From assembly GCF_007833635.1 (NCBI RefSeq), contig NZ_CP031125.1, forward strand, positions 1,240,001 to 1,304,000: a stretch of 64,000 nt of DNA, in the 5' to 3' direction. Under the pieces are notes generated by a model that was not told the DNA's origin, made no database searches, and saw only the letters and a program-made list of their open reading frames with translations. The position numbers and the translations under genes are program-made. The number at the start of each line of letters is the position of its first letter. Within the stretch, counting starts at the first letter, position 1. Shown here piece after piece: positions 27,044-35,078 of this stretch. Source of the stretch: Candidatus Pelagibacter sp. FZCC0015. GTDB lineage: Bacteria > Pseudomonadota > Alphaproteobacteria > Pelagibacterales > Pelagibacteraceae.

Positions 27044-30000
27044 TTACTTTAACTTAAGTTTTCCGCTTGTAATCTCATTAATTACTTGCTTCAATCCTTG
27101 GATAAAAACTGGCTCAATAATTGAGGACGTTTTTTGAATTTCAGCTAAACTATCATCACCCTCAACAGATTGCATATTTTTTCTTAAATCTTGGGCTCTT
27201 GACTGACCATTTTTTAACTCAGCATTAATTTTACCTTCAAGGTCTCCCTCAAATTTCTTAGTTAGTTTTACTGGTATTTTTGAATATGCCTGTAAATATT
27301 TTAAAAAAGTTTTAAGTTGAGAAATATCTTTTACACGCCATTGTTTATCAGCATCAAGACCTGAAACAATTCCAATTTTATTTTTACCAACTATAACGTC
27401 TTCGCCCAATACTGTTTCGTGAGATCTATCAGTTAAATCTAAATCTGTTGCACCTTGTTTGTCTACCAGTAATCCATAAGAAACTTCGTGTTTTGGTGTA
27501 TCAGTGAAAACAATTCCAATTGATGTAAATATTCCACCAGTAACTTTTTCTATCATTTTTGATAAACCTGCTTGATCATCAGCATCTTCAAATACAATTT
27601 TGTATAAAGTACTTGCTTTTCCACCCAAACATATTCTTAAAGATTTAGATTTATCTTTACCTGTTTGAAATTCTCCATTTTCTATCAAATGGTTTAATAC
27701 TTGTGATACATAATAAAGTATTCCTGATAAAGCCAACTCTGTTAAATCCTTAAGTTCTTTACCCTTCTCTTTTCCACTAATAATATCAAAACGATTTTTA
27801 AATGCCTCTCCAAATTGTGGACTGTTTACTAATAACTCTATACCGTTGGCTAGTTTCGTTTTGTTTGTTCGTATGCTTTGTAATGTTTGATAACTTTCAA
27901 GAAGCAAGTCATCATTACCACTGATTTCTTTTATTAGAGTTAAATTATTAGACAAGTGATTTATTAAAACATCTTTACCTGCAAGCCTAAATGAGTTTCT
28001 CCAAAGTAATTTAGTATCCTGCCATATAGAAAGATCTGAAGTTCCACCACCAATATCAATGGTAACTACATTCTCTGTAAATGGAATTTCTTGACCTTTG
28101 GCAAAATATAGAGCACTTGAAATACTCTCTGTTTCAAATCCTGTTTTCTCTTGGGTTTTATATTTCTCGTCTGCAAGACCTACATTAACTGCTCTTCGGG
28201 TGATTCTTTTAAATGATCTTAAATGATCAGCATTGTAAGCTTCAGGATAAGAAAAATTAAAAGTTAAGTTTTCTCTTTTTACTCCATTTGCAGCTGCTTC
28301 TACTGCTGCTTGTAGAACTGCTTGAGAAACAAAATATTGAACCTTAGTTCTACTTTGTTCTGCCTCATCCCATTTTAAGTTAAATTTTAAAGGTCTTTTA
28401 TCATCAGGTAGATCTTGAATAGCGTACAAAACTTGATCAACGTAATAAATAAAATTACTTCTAAATGGTAAATTTTCAACAGTCGTCTCCTTAAAGTTTC
28501 TCTCCCTTAGAATGGTCATAAATGGCACTGTAACTTCTCTACTAGGTACAAATTCTTTGTGTGCCTGCATTACTTCTTCTATTTCTTCTTCATCTGTACC
28601 AGGATCATAAGGAGTATTTATCCTGTTTTTAAAGATTAGTTCTTTTGGGTTTTCTTTATTTTCTTTAAAATAAACGCAAGAGTTAGTTGTTCCAAAATCT
28701 ATTCCAACAGACCATTGATTACTTGTTTCAGCAACAATTTGAGGATCAGGGAATAATATCAAACCTACATCAACTCTTTTACTGTGCTCAGTGTAAGATT
28801 TTCCTCCAGATTGGGTTGCAACATTACACAAAACAGCCTCTGGAGATGATTTTAGTGAACGCAATTCAGTTACAGCAGTTGTTTGTTGAATTGGTATTTC
28901 TTCACCAACAACTTGGTGTGAGTGAATCATATTATCAATAAATTTAATTTTATCAGTACCAGTTAAACTTTCTAATTTATTTCTAATATCTTTAACTGCA
29001 AAAACATTTTTAGGTAAAATATTTACTTGGGCATTACCATCATAAAATAAGTAATATTGATCCCAATTTTCAATTTTAATATCTGGCCATATACTAAAAC
29101 CAAGAGGCACACCTCTATTTTTAACAACATCTTTAGCTTTATAGATTTTCTCTAAAGTATAACTCATTGTATTTCCGGTTTCGCTAACAAGTTCTAGATA
29201 AATTACAGCTTTATAATTATCTCCATCAGGAGAAACTATGCAATTTGTAGACAGCGCTTTTGGATCCATAAACATTAAAAGCGCACTGTTTACTGGATAT
29301 GCAAACTGGTTTCCATCACTTGAATGTTCTTTTAATTTTCTATTGTCTCCAGCAAATACAACTAATTTTTCTGTAAAGATTGTTTCAGGCGTTAAATACA
29401 AATAGCCTTCATTTTCGCATTCTTTTTTTAATGTTTTTTCAAGGTTTTCATCTTGTCTAAGTGAATTTAAAGAATAATTATTCCATACCCTTATATCGGA
29501 TAATGTTTTTCCTGTTGATTGTGCAACTCTAAAGTCAGCAAATATACCACCGTTAATTTGACCTTCAAACTCAGGTCTAACTGCTAGACCACAATCAAAT
29601 TTAGCATTTTGATCTGTTGCACCAATAAATATTTGCGCTAGTTTGTCATAAACTGGTTGCGCAGGTAAATTTAGATTCACTTTTGTTGGCGTCCAGCTAG
29701 AAAATTCTACATTTCCAACTTTTGCATCGCAAGAATTTTTAAAGTCCTGAAGTCTTCCAATTACAGCATTGAACACCTCCATATTTGATGGACTTAGATT
29801 TTGTATTCCATTAATTAAATTATCTAAATAATGAGAAAGTACAGCATACTGCTCATTTCTCATATCTCTTGCGTTACAAGGATCTCTTAAAAAACCATCT
29901 TCGTACCATGGCAGTTTTCTAATGCCCTCTATCTCAGTATAATTTCTTGCTGCTGCAACAATTGTATATGGATTAATAACTGCTACCGCTCCTTTATTAA

Positions 30001-30460
30001 AATTTAATACTCCAATCGCATTCCAATCTTGACCTTGTGCCATAGTATCAACTGGTATTACATCAAATAGAATTTTACCTATATGAGAATAATTAGAGCC
30101 TGATGGAACACCACCTGTGAAAGGATTATTTTTAATATCTTGAATATTAACAATATTTGAATTCAATTCGTATATATGCTTGTAATAAGGAGCTAAAGCT
30201 AAAAGAGCCAATGTTCCTCTCCACTCATCCACAATTGATGCTGTATTGTCCACTAAACCATTTCTAACAATTAAAACTCTAGCCCAAACATCTGGAACAG
30301 AGTTTATATCTGAAGCTAAAACAACCTCTTCACCACCCATTTTTAAGCCTTTCGCTAATTTACTTAAAAATGTTGCATCCTCTGCTTTCCACTCACCAGA
30401 TCCAGCTATATTTGGAACTTGGTTTTGATCGTTCAATGGTGGTAGTACTTTTTTAACCAT
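27044..30460 (-). CDS. Large protein with C-terminal Hsp70/actin-superfamily ATPase domain
   Basis: The 1138-residue protein has no signal peptide. Residues 1-575 form a large N-terminal region I cannot assign. From about 583 an actin/Hsp70 ATPase fold begins: phosphate-1 loop VGIDFGTTNSCVYF (585-598), phosphate-2 loop IDIGGGTSDLSIW (801-813), adenosine-binding strand RICLGGKAS (942-950), and a further EVSYGLL element (992-998). The remaining about 140 residues do not resemble the DnaK substrate-binding domain. The layout recalls SrfB-type and other large Hsp70-like proteins, but equivalence cannot be shown here. It starts 2 bp after the tubulin-like gene. Confidence 0.8.
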   Translation of the reverse strand: MVKKVLPPLNDQNQVPNIAGSGEWKAEDATFLSKLAKGLKMGGEEVVLASDINSVPDVWARVLIVRNGLVDNTASIVDEWRGTLALLALAPYYKHIYELNSNIVNIQDIKNNPFTGGVPSGSNYSHIGKILFDVIPVDTMAQGQDWNAIGVLNFNKGAVAVINPYTIVAAARNYTEIEGIRKLPWYEDGFLRDPCNARDMRNEQYAVLSHYLDNLINGIQNLSPSNMEVFNAVIGRLQDFKNSCDAKVGNVEFSSWTPTKVNLNLPAQPVYDKLAQIFIGATDQNAKFDCGLAVRPEFEGQINGGIFADFRVAQSTGKTLSDIRVWNNYSLNSLRQDENLEKTLKKECENEGYLYLTPETIFTEKLVVFAGDNRKLKEHSSDGNQFAYPVNSALLMFMDPKALSTNCIVSPDGDNYKAVIYLELVSETGNTMSYTLEKIYKAKDVVKNRGVPLGFSIWPDIKIENWDQYYLFYDGNAQVNILPKNVFAVKDIRNKLESLTGTDKIKFIDNMIHSHQVVGEEIPIQQTTAVTELRSLKSSPEAVLCNVATQSGGKSYTEHSKRVDVGLILFPDPQIVAETSNQWSVGIDFGTTNSCVYFKENKENPKELIFKNRINTPYDPGTDEEEIEEVMQAHKEFVPSREVTVPFMTILRERNFKETTVENLPFRSNFIYYVDQVLYAIQDLPDDKRPLKFNLKWDEAEQSRTKVQYFVSQAVLQAAVEAAANGVKRENLTFNFSYPEAYNADHLRSFKRITRRAVNVGLADEKYKTQEKTGFETESISSALYFAKGQEIPFTENVVTIDIGGGTSDLSIWQDTKLLWRNSFRLAGKDVLINHLSNNLTLIKEISGNDDLLLESYQTLQSIRTNKTKLANGIELLVNSPQFGEAFKNRFDIISGKEKGKELKDLTELALSGILYYVSQVLNHLIENGEFQTGKDKSKSLRICLGGKASTLYKIVFEDADDQAGLSKMIEKVTGGIFTSIGIVFTDTPKHEVSYGLLVDKQGATDLDLTDRSHETVLGEDVIVGKNKIGIVSGLDADKQWRVKDISQLKTFLKYLQAYSKIPVKLTKKFEGDLEGKINAELKNGQSRAQDLRKNMQSVEGDDSLAEIQKTSSIIEPVFIQGLKQVINEITSGKLKLK

Positions 30461-30462
30461 AA

Positions 30463-32007
30463 TTATTGCTCACACGATCTAAAGAGAATATCCATAAAAA
30501 CACCCAAACCCTTTTGATCTCTATAAATTTTTTTGTAACTAATATTGCTCATAATATTAAGTAGTTTTAAATTTTTACTGTCATTGATTAACGTATTAAA
30601 TTGATTTTTTTCAGATGCATTTAATTTTTCTTTAATATTTACTCTCTTTGAAACATTTTTTGCTTTAAATTCTGAAAAGAAATCAGAAACAATTAAATCC
30701 ATCTTTTGATCTGTATTAGCTACAGTAGAGTATTGCATATCTGTTATCCAAGTTAATACATCTTGGCAGTACTCTTGCATTAAAAGAATTATTTCTTGAT
30801 TGTGCTCATGTCCAACTTCACAAGTTTTTGTATCGTTATTATATGTATTTTTAAATATTAATCTCTTAAACCAATTTTCATTTTGATATTTTTTAATTCT
30901 ACTCCAACTACCAGTGAGTGCTGGCCCATACATCCAATTATAAGAGAAAGCAAATCTGATTAATTTAGATATGCTTTCTTTAGAATTTAAACTGTTTGAT
31001 ACGTTTGGAATATCACTCCATAAAATGTCACTTCCATCATTTTTTCCAATATGAAATATTTCTTGATTTTCGCTAATTGTATTTTCTGAGCTAAAAAATC
31101 TCAATGCACCTAATGCTGCATAAAGCTCTGGAAATAAGGGTGGATTATTTTGTAAGTTTCCACCCATTTTAAAATTAGGTAATTTTGAAAGTGGATCCCA
31201 ACCTGTTACATATACTTGATCAAATATTTTATTATATTCAAATAATTTTGAATAATACTCCAAAGCACCCTTAGTTTGATCCAAAAATTCTTCTGGTTTA
31301 GCAAATAATTCACCATCCATATTTTCTTCTGGTACCTCATAGTTGAAGTACGGCAACATTAATGCTCCTCCTAAATGAAAATTAGATGTAACATTTTTTT
31401 CCAATTGAATTTGTTTTATTCTTCTTGCTATATTTGGAAATCCTGAAGCACCTGTTCCACCAAAAATAGAGCTAATAATAAAAACTCTTACCTGTTCACC
31501 ACCTCTTGCTGCATCAATAGCTTTATAAATTTGTGACCAAAATGGATCATCCTCATTTGATGTAGTAGCTAACATCGCTGCTGCACCTATATTGGGTCTT
31601 GCTCTAAAACCTTCTGACAAATTCTGCATTTTCTCTTCAGGATCATACAAACAGTCAATTAAATCTTTAACCTCAGGCTTAAGTACATTGTAATTGATAA
31701 CCTGTTCTAGAGTTGGATCAGCTCCTTTTAATGGAAGCCAAACAGAATCATTATTTGCAGAAATATTTGTTTTAAATAAATTACTTTCTTTAGATAAATC
31801 ATGCTTAGATTCATCTCTTAGATTATTTCTAAGATTCATATACTTACTTAAAAGAATTTTAGTTCGACTGACATTTCCATTAGCTTCATCTTGGTCAACC
31901 ATTCCAGCCCATAGATTATCTGGACCTAAACCTGCTGAACAGCAATGCAGTAAATGCTCTAAGCATTTTGCTCCTGTACCACCAATACCAATTATAAAAT
32001 TTTTCAA
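30463..32007 (-). CDS. Tubulin-superfamily protein (Tubulin_2-like)
   Basis: The 514-residue protein shows the tubulin/FtsZ nucleotide-fold pattern. The N-terminal loop is FIIGIGGTGAKCLEHLL (4-20), an acidic VDQDEANG loop sits near 38-44, and the signature loop is IFGGTGASGFPNIARRI (181-197), matching the GGTGSG tubulin motif. After about residue 200 it diverges from FtsZ and resembles the bacterial 'tubulin-like' (Pfam Tubulin_2) proteins, which are often large and next to vWA genes. It has no signal peptide and should be cytoplasmic. It overlaps the four-helix membrane protein gene by 4 bp and lies 2 bp before the Hsp70-like gene. Whether it polymerises is unknown. Confidence 0.8.
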   Translation of the reverse strand: MKNFIIGIGGTGAKCLEHLLHCCSAGLGPDNLWAGMVDQDEANGNVSRTKILLSKYMNLRNNLRDESKHDLSKESNLFKTNISANNDSVWLPLKGADPTLEQVINYNVLKPEVKDLIDCLYDPEEKMQNLSEGFRARPNIGAAAMLATTSNEDDPFWSQIYKAIDAARGGEQVRVFIISSIFGGTGASGFPNIARRIKQIQLEKNVTSNFHLGGALMLPYFNYEVPEENMDGELFAKPEEFLDQTKGALEYYSKLFEYNKIFDQVYVTGWDPLSKLPNFKMGGNLQNNPPLFPELYAALGALRFFSSENTISENQEIFHIGKNDGSDILWSDIPNVSNSLNSKESISKLIRFAFSYNWMYGPALTGSWSRIKKYQNENWFKRLIFKNTYNNDTKTCEVGHEHNQEIILLMQEYCQDVLTWITDMQYSTVANTDQKMDLIVSDFFSEFKAKNVSKRVNIKEKLNASEKNQFNTLINDSKNLKLLNIMSNISYKKIYRDQKGLGVFMDILFRSCEQ

Positions 32008-32561
32008 AAGCCCCCCGGAAGTTTATTTGCTAATAAAACTGATGACCTAGCGAATCTAGCCGTGCCCACTAAAACACCCAAATAATATGCTAAAAAATAA
32101 AATATAAGAGAAGTGGCAGTTAAAAAAGTTACTCCAAATCCACTAATAAACGCATTATCAAAACTGGTATTTGTAAGAAAGAATATAGATATAGACAATA
32201 TAATCCCTAGAAATACTAGTGTAGAAACTAACCAATGAATGAAATAAATTTTGGCTTTGCCTGGTGCATCAATATTTAGATAATGTGACACAATAGACCA
32301 ACCAACACAAAATAAAGTTGTTGTAGATAGAAGCACTACATTCATAGTTGCAATTAGATTAAATATACCATCTGACACATCTGAAAAACTTCTATTAAAA
32401 CTTTCTAACTGCTCACTCATTATCAATGTATCTGCAACAAAATTGGTTAATAGACCATCACCTGGTTTTGCGAACATTGTTATTGTAAGAACTACACTTA
32501 TCCATCCAATTGAAAAAAGGCCTACCAAAGAATATATTGCTGATCTTAATATATTTATCAT
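32004..32561 (-). CDS. Four-helix membrane protein of unknown function
   Basis: The 185-residue protein has four predicted membrane helices (about 7-30, 65-92, 107-130, 138-166), with an amphipathic ESFNRSFSDVSDGIFN loop between the first two and a short tail SSVLLANKLPGGF. I recognise no family. It lies 4 bp after the vWA gene and overlaps the tubulin-like gene by 4 bp, which suggests coupled translation and a possible physical link between the secreted vWA protein and the cytoplasmic tubulin-like protein (inference). Confidence 0.7.
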   Translation of the reverse strand: MINILRSAIYSLVGLFSIGWISVVLTITMFAKPGDGLLTNFVADTLIMSEQLESFNRSFSDVSDGIFNLIATMNVVLLSTTTLFCVGWSIVSHYLNIDAPGKAKIYFIHWLVSTLVFLGIILSISIFFLTNTSFDNAFISGFGVTFLTATSLIFYFLAYYLGVLVGTARFARSSVLLANKLPGGF

Positions 32562-32565
32562 AATA

Positions 32566-33939
32566 TCATTTTGTTAAATCAAAATCCAAAGCAAGACTAG
32601 CAATTAATGTTGGCTTAAACTCATCATTTGCTACAGAATTTAAGATTTTAATTATTTTAGTTAGATTAAGTGTTTTAAATTCAACAGGATTACCATCTTT
32701 AAAAGCTTCTGCTTCAGAATCTCTAACTGACCATTCCTCGAAAATGTCTTCTGATGCTGATCCTGGTTTATTTGCATAAATTTCTAATAAATAAAAATAA
32801 CGCCATCCTCTAAATAAATTCTTTAGTGAACCTTTTTTATTAAACATTTTAATATGTAATTCTTCATTACTTGGGGAAATTGTGCTAATATTTTCCAGTC
32901 TAGCTTCTTCCCAATTAATTTTTTTGCATTTAGAATTAGTACTTGTCCAAAGTTTATCTTTTATTAAGAATTCCCCTATTCCATTTGAGCCTTTTACTTC
33001 TAGTTGTGATTTATTTACTTTAAAATTAATTTTTCTTTTATTATTTGTGTCAAAACTAAAAATTGGCAAATTATCATCGTTGTATAAAAAATTAAAATTT
33101 GCTGCCTTATGAATATTTTTAATATTTTTATCAGTAATTAGTTTTTTATTATTTAAATTTTGCAAAATAGGTGTACTTGTAATTAAAGAAAATTTATATT
33201 TATCTTCTGGATCATTAAAATGTTGCTCCTCGAGATTTTTTTTAATTTTATTGATATCTTTTTGATCACCAATCACAATTATATAGAATGGTCTTTTTTG
33301 TGCCTCTGTATAAGAAACAGTTCCTCCATCTCGAGTGGGTATGTCGTAAATTGTTCCATTATAAGAACTCATTACACCTAAAATACCAACAGATTTACCT
33401 TTTTTTAAAATTGATTTTAATGGTTTCGTTAGTTGATTTAATGTTCCACCAATTAATTGTTTACTAGATAAAAATAAGTCTGTTACAATGATGTATGTAC
33501 CTTCAGAATTAGATTTTGCTATCTTAAAAGGTAAATGTATTTTTGACTCTTGATTATTACACTCTGATGCAGCATCTGTACAATCGTAGAATATAGGCTT
33601 TATAACTTGTGAAATTTTATTTTCTTTAATTGGTTTAATGGACTTGCCAAAACTATGATAATAGGTTTTATTTCCAACGTTTTCAGCAATTTGTTGAAGA
33701 TCATCAATAACATTTACATAAAGATTATTTATGCCCGGTTGATCTTTTGTATAACCTTGCATGCTTAAGCTTTGATCAAAATAAATAAAAACTGGTTTAT
33801 CACTACTTTGATTGTCATCTATCTTTGAAATTGCAGGAAATTCAGTTAGTTCAAATGAAGGCAAACAATCATCATCAGCATGTAAGGTGGTAAAAATAAT
33901 AAAAAAAAAGCAGAATATATTTAAAAAATTTCTTCTCAT
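32566..33939 (-). CDS. Secreted vWA-fold protein with MIDAS motif
   Basis: The 457-residue protein has a signal peptide ending at LHA (about residue 21), so it should act in the periplasm or outside. A von Willebrand factor A-like domain follows: the strand PVFIYFDQSLSM carries the metal-site motif DxSxS (D55, S57, S59), and TYIIVTDLFLS (about 148-158) ends in the Thr/Asp (D154) typical of MIDAS. vWA domains bind ligands through Mg. The C-terminal half (about 290-457) appears beta-rich and is unassigned. It is the first gene of the minus-strand run and so is probably transcribed from 33940-34088. Confidence 0.75.
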   Translation of the reverse strand: MRRNFLNIFCFFFIIFTTLHADDDCLPSFELTEFPAISKIDDNQSSDKPVFIYFDQSLSMQGYTKDQPGINNLYVNVIDDLQQIAENVGNKTYYHSFGKSIKPIKENKISQVIKPIFYDCTDAASECNNQESKIHLPFKIAKSNSEGTYIIVTDLFLSSKQLIGGTLNQLTKPLKSILKKGKSVGILGVMSSYNGTIYDIPTRDGGTVSYTEAQKRPFYIIVIGDQKDINKIKKNLEEQHFNDPEDKYKFSLITSTPILQNLNNKKLITDKNIKNIHKAANFNFLYNDDNLPIFSFDTNNKRKINFKVNKSQLEVKGSNGIGEFLIKDKLWTSTNSKCKKINWEEARLENISTISPSNEELHIKMFNKKGSLKNLFRGWRYFYLLEIYANKPGSASEDIFEEWSVRDSEAEAFKDGNPVEFKTLNLTKIIKILNSVANDEFKPTLIASLALDFDLTK

Positions 33940-34088
33940 ACAATTAATAGTTTAATTAATCAAAATTAAGTTGTCCCTTGATTTACAAGTCAGCACAACC
34001 AGACTTGGTGAATATTTAAAATGTTATTTTAAATTTAATTACTTTAAAGAATCAAGAATAAAAGTTATCTTTGAATATAAAAATTTGA
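33940..34088. promoter_or_regulatory. Divergent intergenic region of the accessory locus
   Basis: These 149 bp separate the first genes of the two opposing transcription units (vWA protein and lipoprotein protease) and must hold both promoters. Near the middle is a palindrome CAAGTC-(10 bp)-GACTTG (33986-34007), with half-site centres about 16 bp apart, as expected for a dimeric regulator, though no regulator gene is encoded nearby. I could not identify unambiguous -35/-10 pairs in this AT-rich stretch. Confidence 0.45.
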
Positions 34089-35078
34089 ATGAAAAATATC
34101 GTTTTATACTCTGCTAAAAGCTTATTTTTCTTGATTGCTTTACTTTTTTTGCAATCTTGTGGAGATAGTGGTGGACAAATATCGAAGGGTCACCGTGATG
34201 CAATTAAAAAACAGTGTGAAAATTCATCTGATCCAAAAGGATGTGCTTTAGAGTTAAGAAAAAGATTTTTAAATGATGGTAATGAATTTGTAATTCTTGA
34301 TGATGGAGAATTAAACAAAGAGCAAATTAGAAAAATAAAAATGGATTGCATTACGTCAAAAGAATTTGGCTTAGAAACCTATAATAACTGTTTAAATAAA
34401 TTAAAATCACGTGCATTAAATGATGAATTATTTAATAATAATGATGATTTTGCTGAGAGACCTAAAAGTAATATTGAAAATTTAGAAAAACACACTGTAC
34501 GTTTAAGTGTAGTTGAAGTGATTTCTGAGGATGAATTTAAAGGTTTAGGTGAAGGTTCTGGTGTAATTATAAGCAACAATTTGATTGCAACAAACTGTCA
34601 TGTAACATCAGTATCAAAAAAAAATGATAAGACAGTAATTTTTATTAAAAATATAAATCAGGAAAATTATGACTTAGCAAAAATATACAGAGAAGCTCCA
34701 GAACATGATATTTGTATTGTTAAAAAAGAAAATATGTCAGAGTTTGCTTTAAAAATGAAAGCGGTTAAAAAGTTTGTAAAGTTTGATGATTTAAGAAGAG
34801 GTGATTTCGTAAGATCTCTAGGAACACCAGAAGGTATGGAAGGTCATTCAGCAAAAGGAGAAATTCAATACTTGGGTACTGCTGCAGAGACTGCTCATGG
34901 ATTAGATTATTCAAAAGATACAAAAATTATTAATCATAGTGCTGATATAGCACCTGGTAGCTCTGGAGGACCTTTGTTTGACAAAGATGGAAATTTAATT
35001 GGTCTTAATACATTTGGAAATGACAAATTTAATTTTGCTGTTTCTGCTGATCACATAAATGAATTAATAAAAAAATGA
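34089..35078 (+). CDS. Lipoprotein trypsin-like serine protease
   Basis: The 329-residue protein has a lipobox LQSC with the lipidated Cys at 24, so it should be membrane-tethered on the periplasmic side. Residues 35-112 hold two related Cys-pair helical repeats (QCENSSDPKGC and DCITSKEFGLETYNNC). The rest is an S1-type protease: His171 in ATNCHV, Asp207 in EHDICIV and Ser292 in APGSSGGPLFD complete a catalytic triad. No PDZ domain follows, unlike DegP/HtrA. It is co-oriented and overlaps by 4 bp with the SH3 protein gene, and it diverges from the vWA-tubulin-Hsp70 run, suggesting a shared process (inference). Confidence 0.87.
   Translation: MKNIVLYSAKSLFFLIALLFLQSCGDSGGQISKGHRDAIKKQCENSSDPKGCALELRKRFLNDGNEFVILDDGELNKEQIRKIKMDCITSKEFGLETYNNCLNKLKSRALNDELFNNNDDFAERPKSNIENLEKHTVRLSVVEVISEDEFKGLGEGSGVIISNNLIATNCHVTSVSKKNDKTVIFIKNINQENYDLAKIYREAPEHDICIVKKENMSEFALKMKAVKKFVKFDDLRRGDFVRSLGTPEGMEGHSAKGEIQYLGTAAETAHGLDYSKDTKIINHSADIAPGSSGGPLFDKDGNLIGLNTFGNDKFNFAVSADHINELIKK

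Noticed and set aside
28687..28941. Plus-strand Gln-rich ORF opposite the Hsp70-like gene
   Set aside because: It is an antisense shadow of a gene with clear ATPase motifs; its composition reflects the opposite strand's codons.
23027..33939. Recent horizontal transfer judged from base composition
   Set aside because: AT content and codon preference look like the rest of the window by eye, and no mobile-element gene or boundary repeat is seen. A codon-usage computation would be needed to claim transfer.
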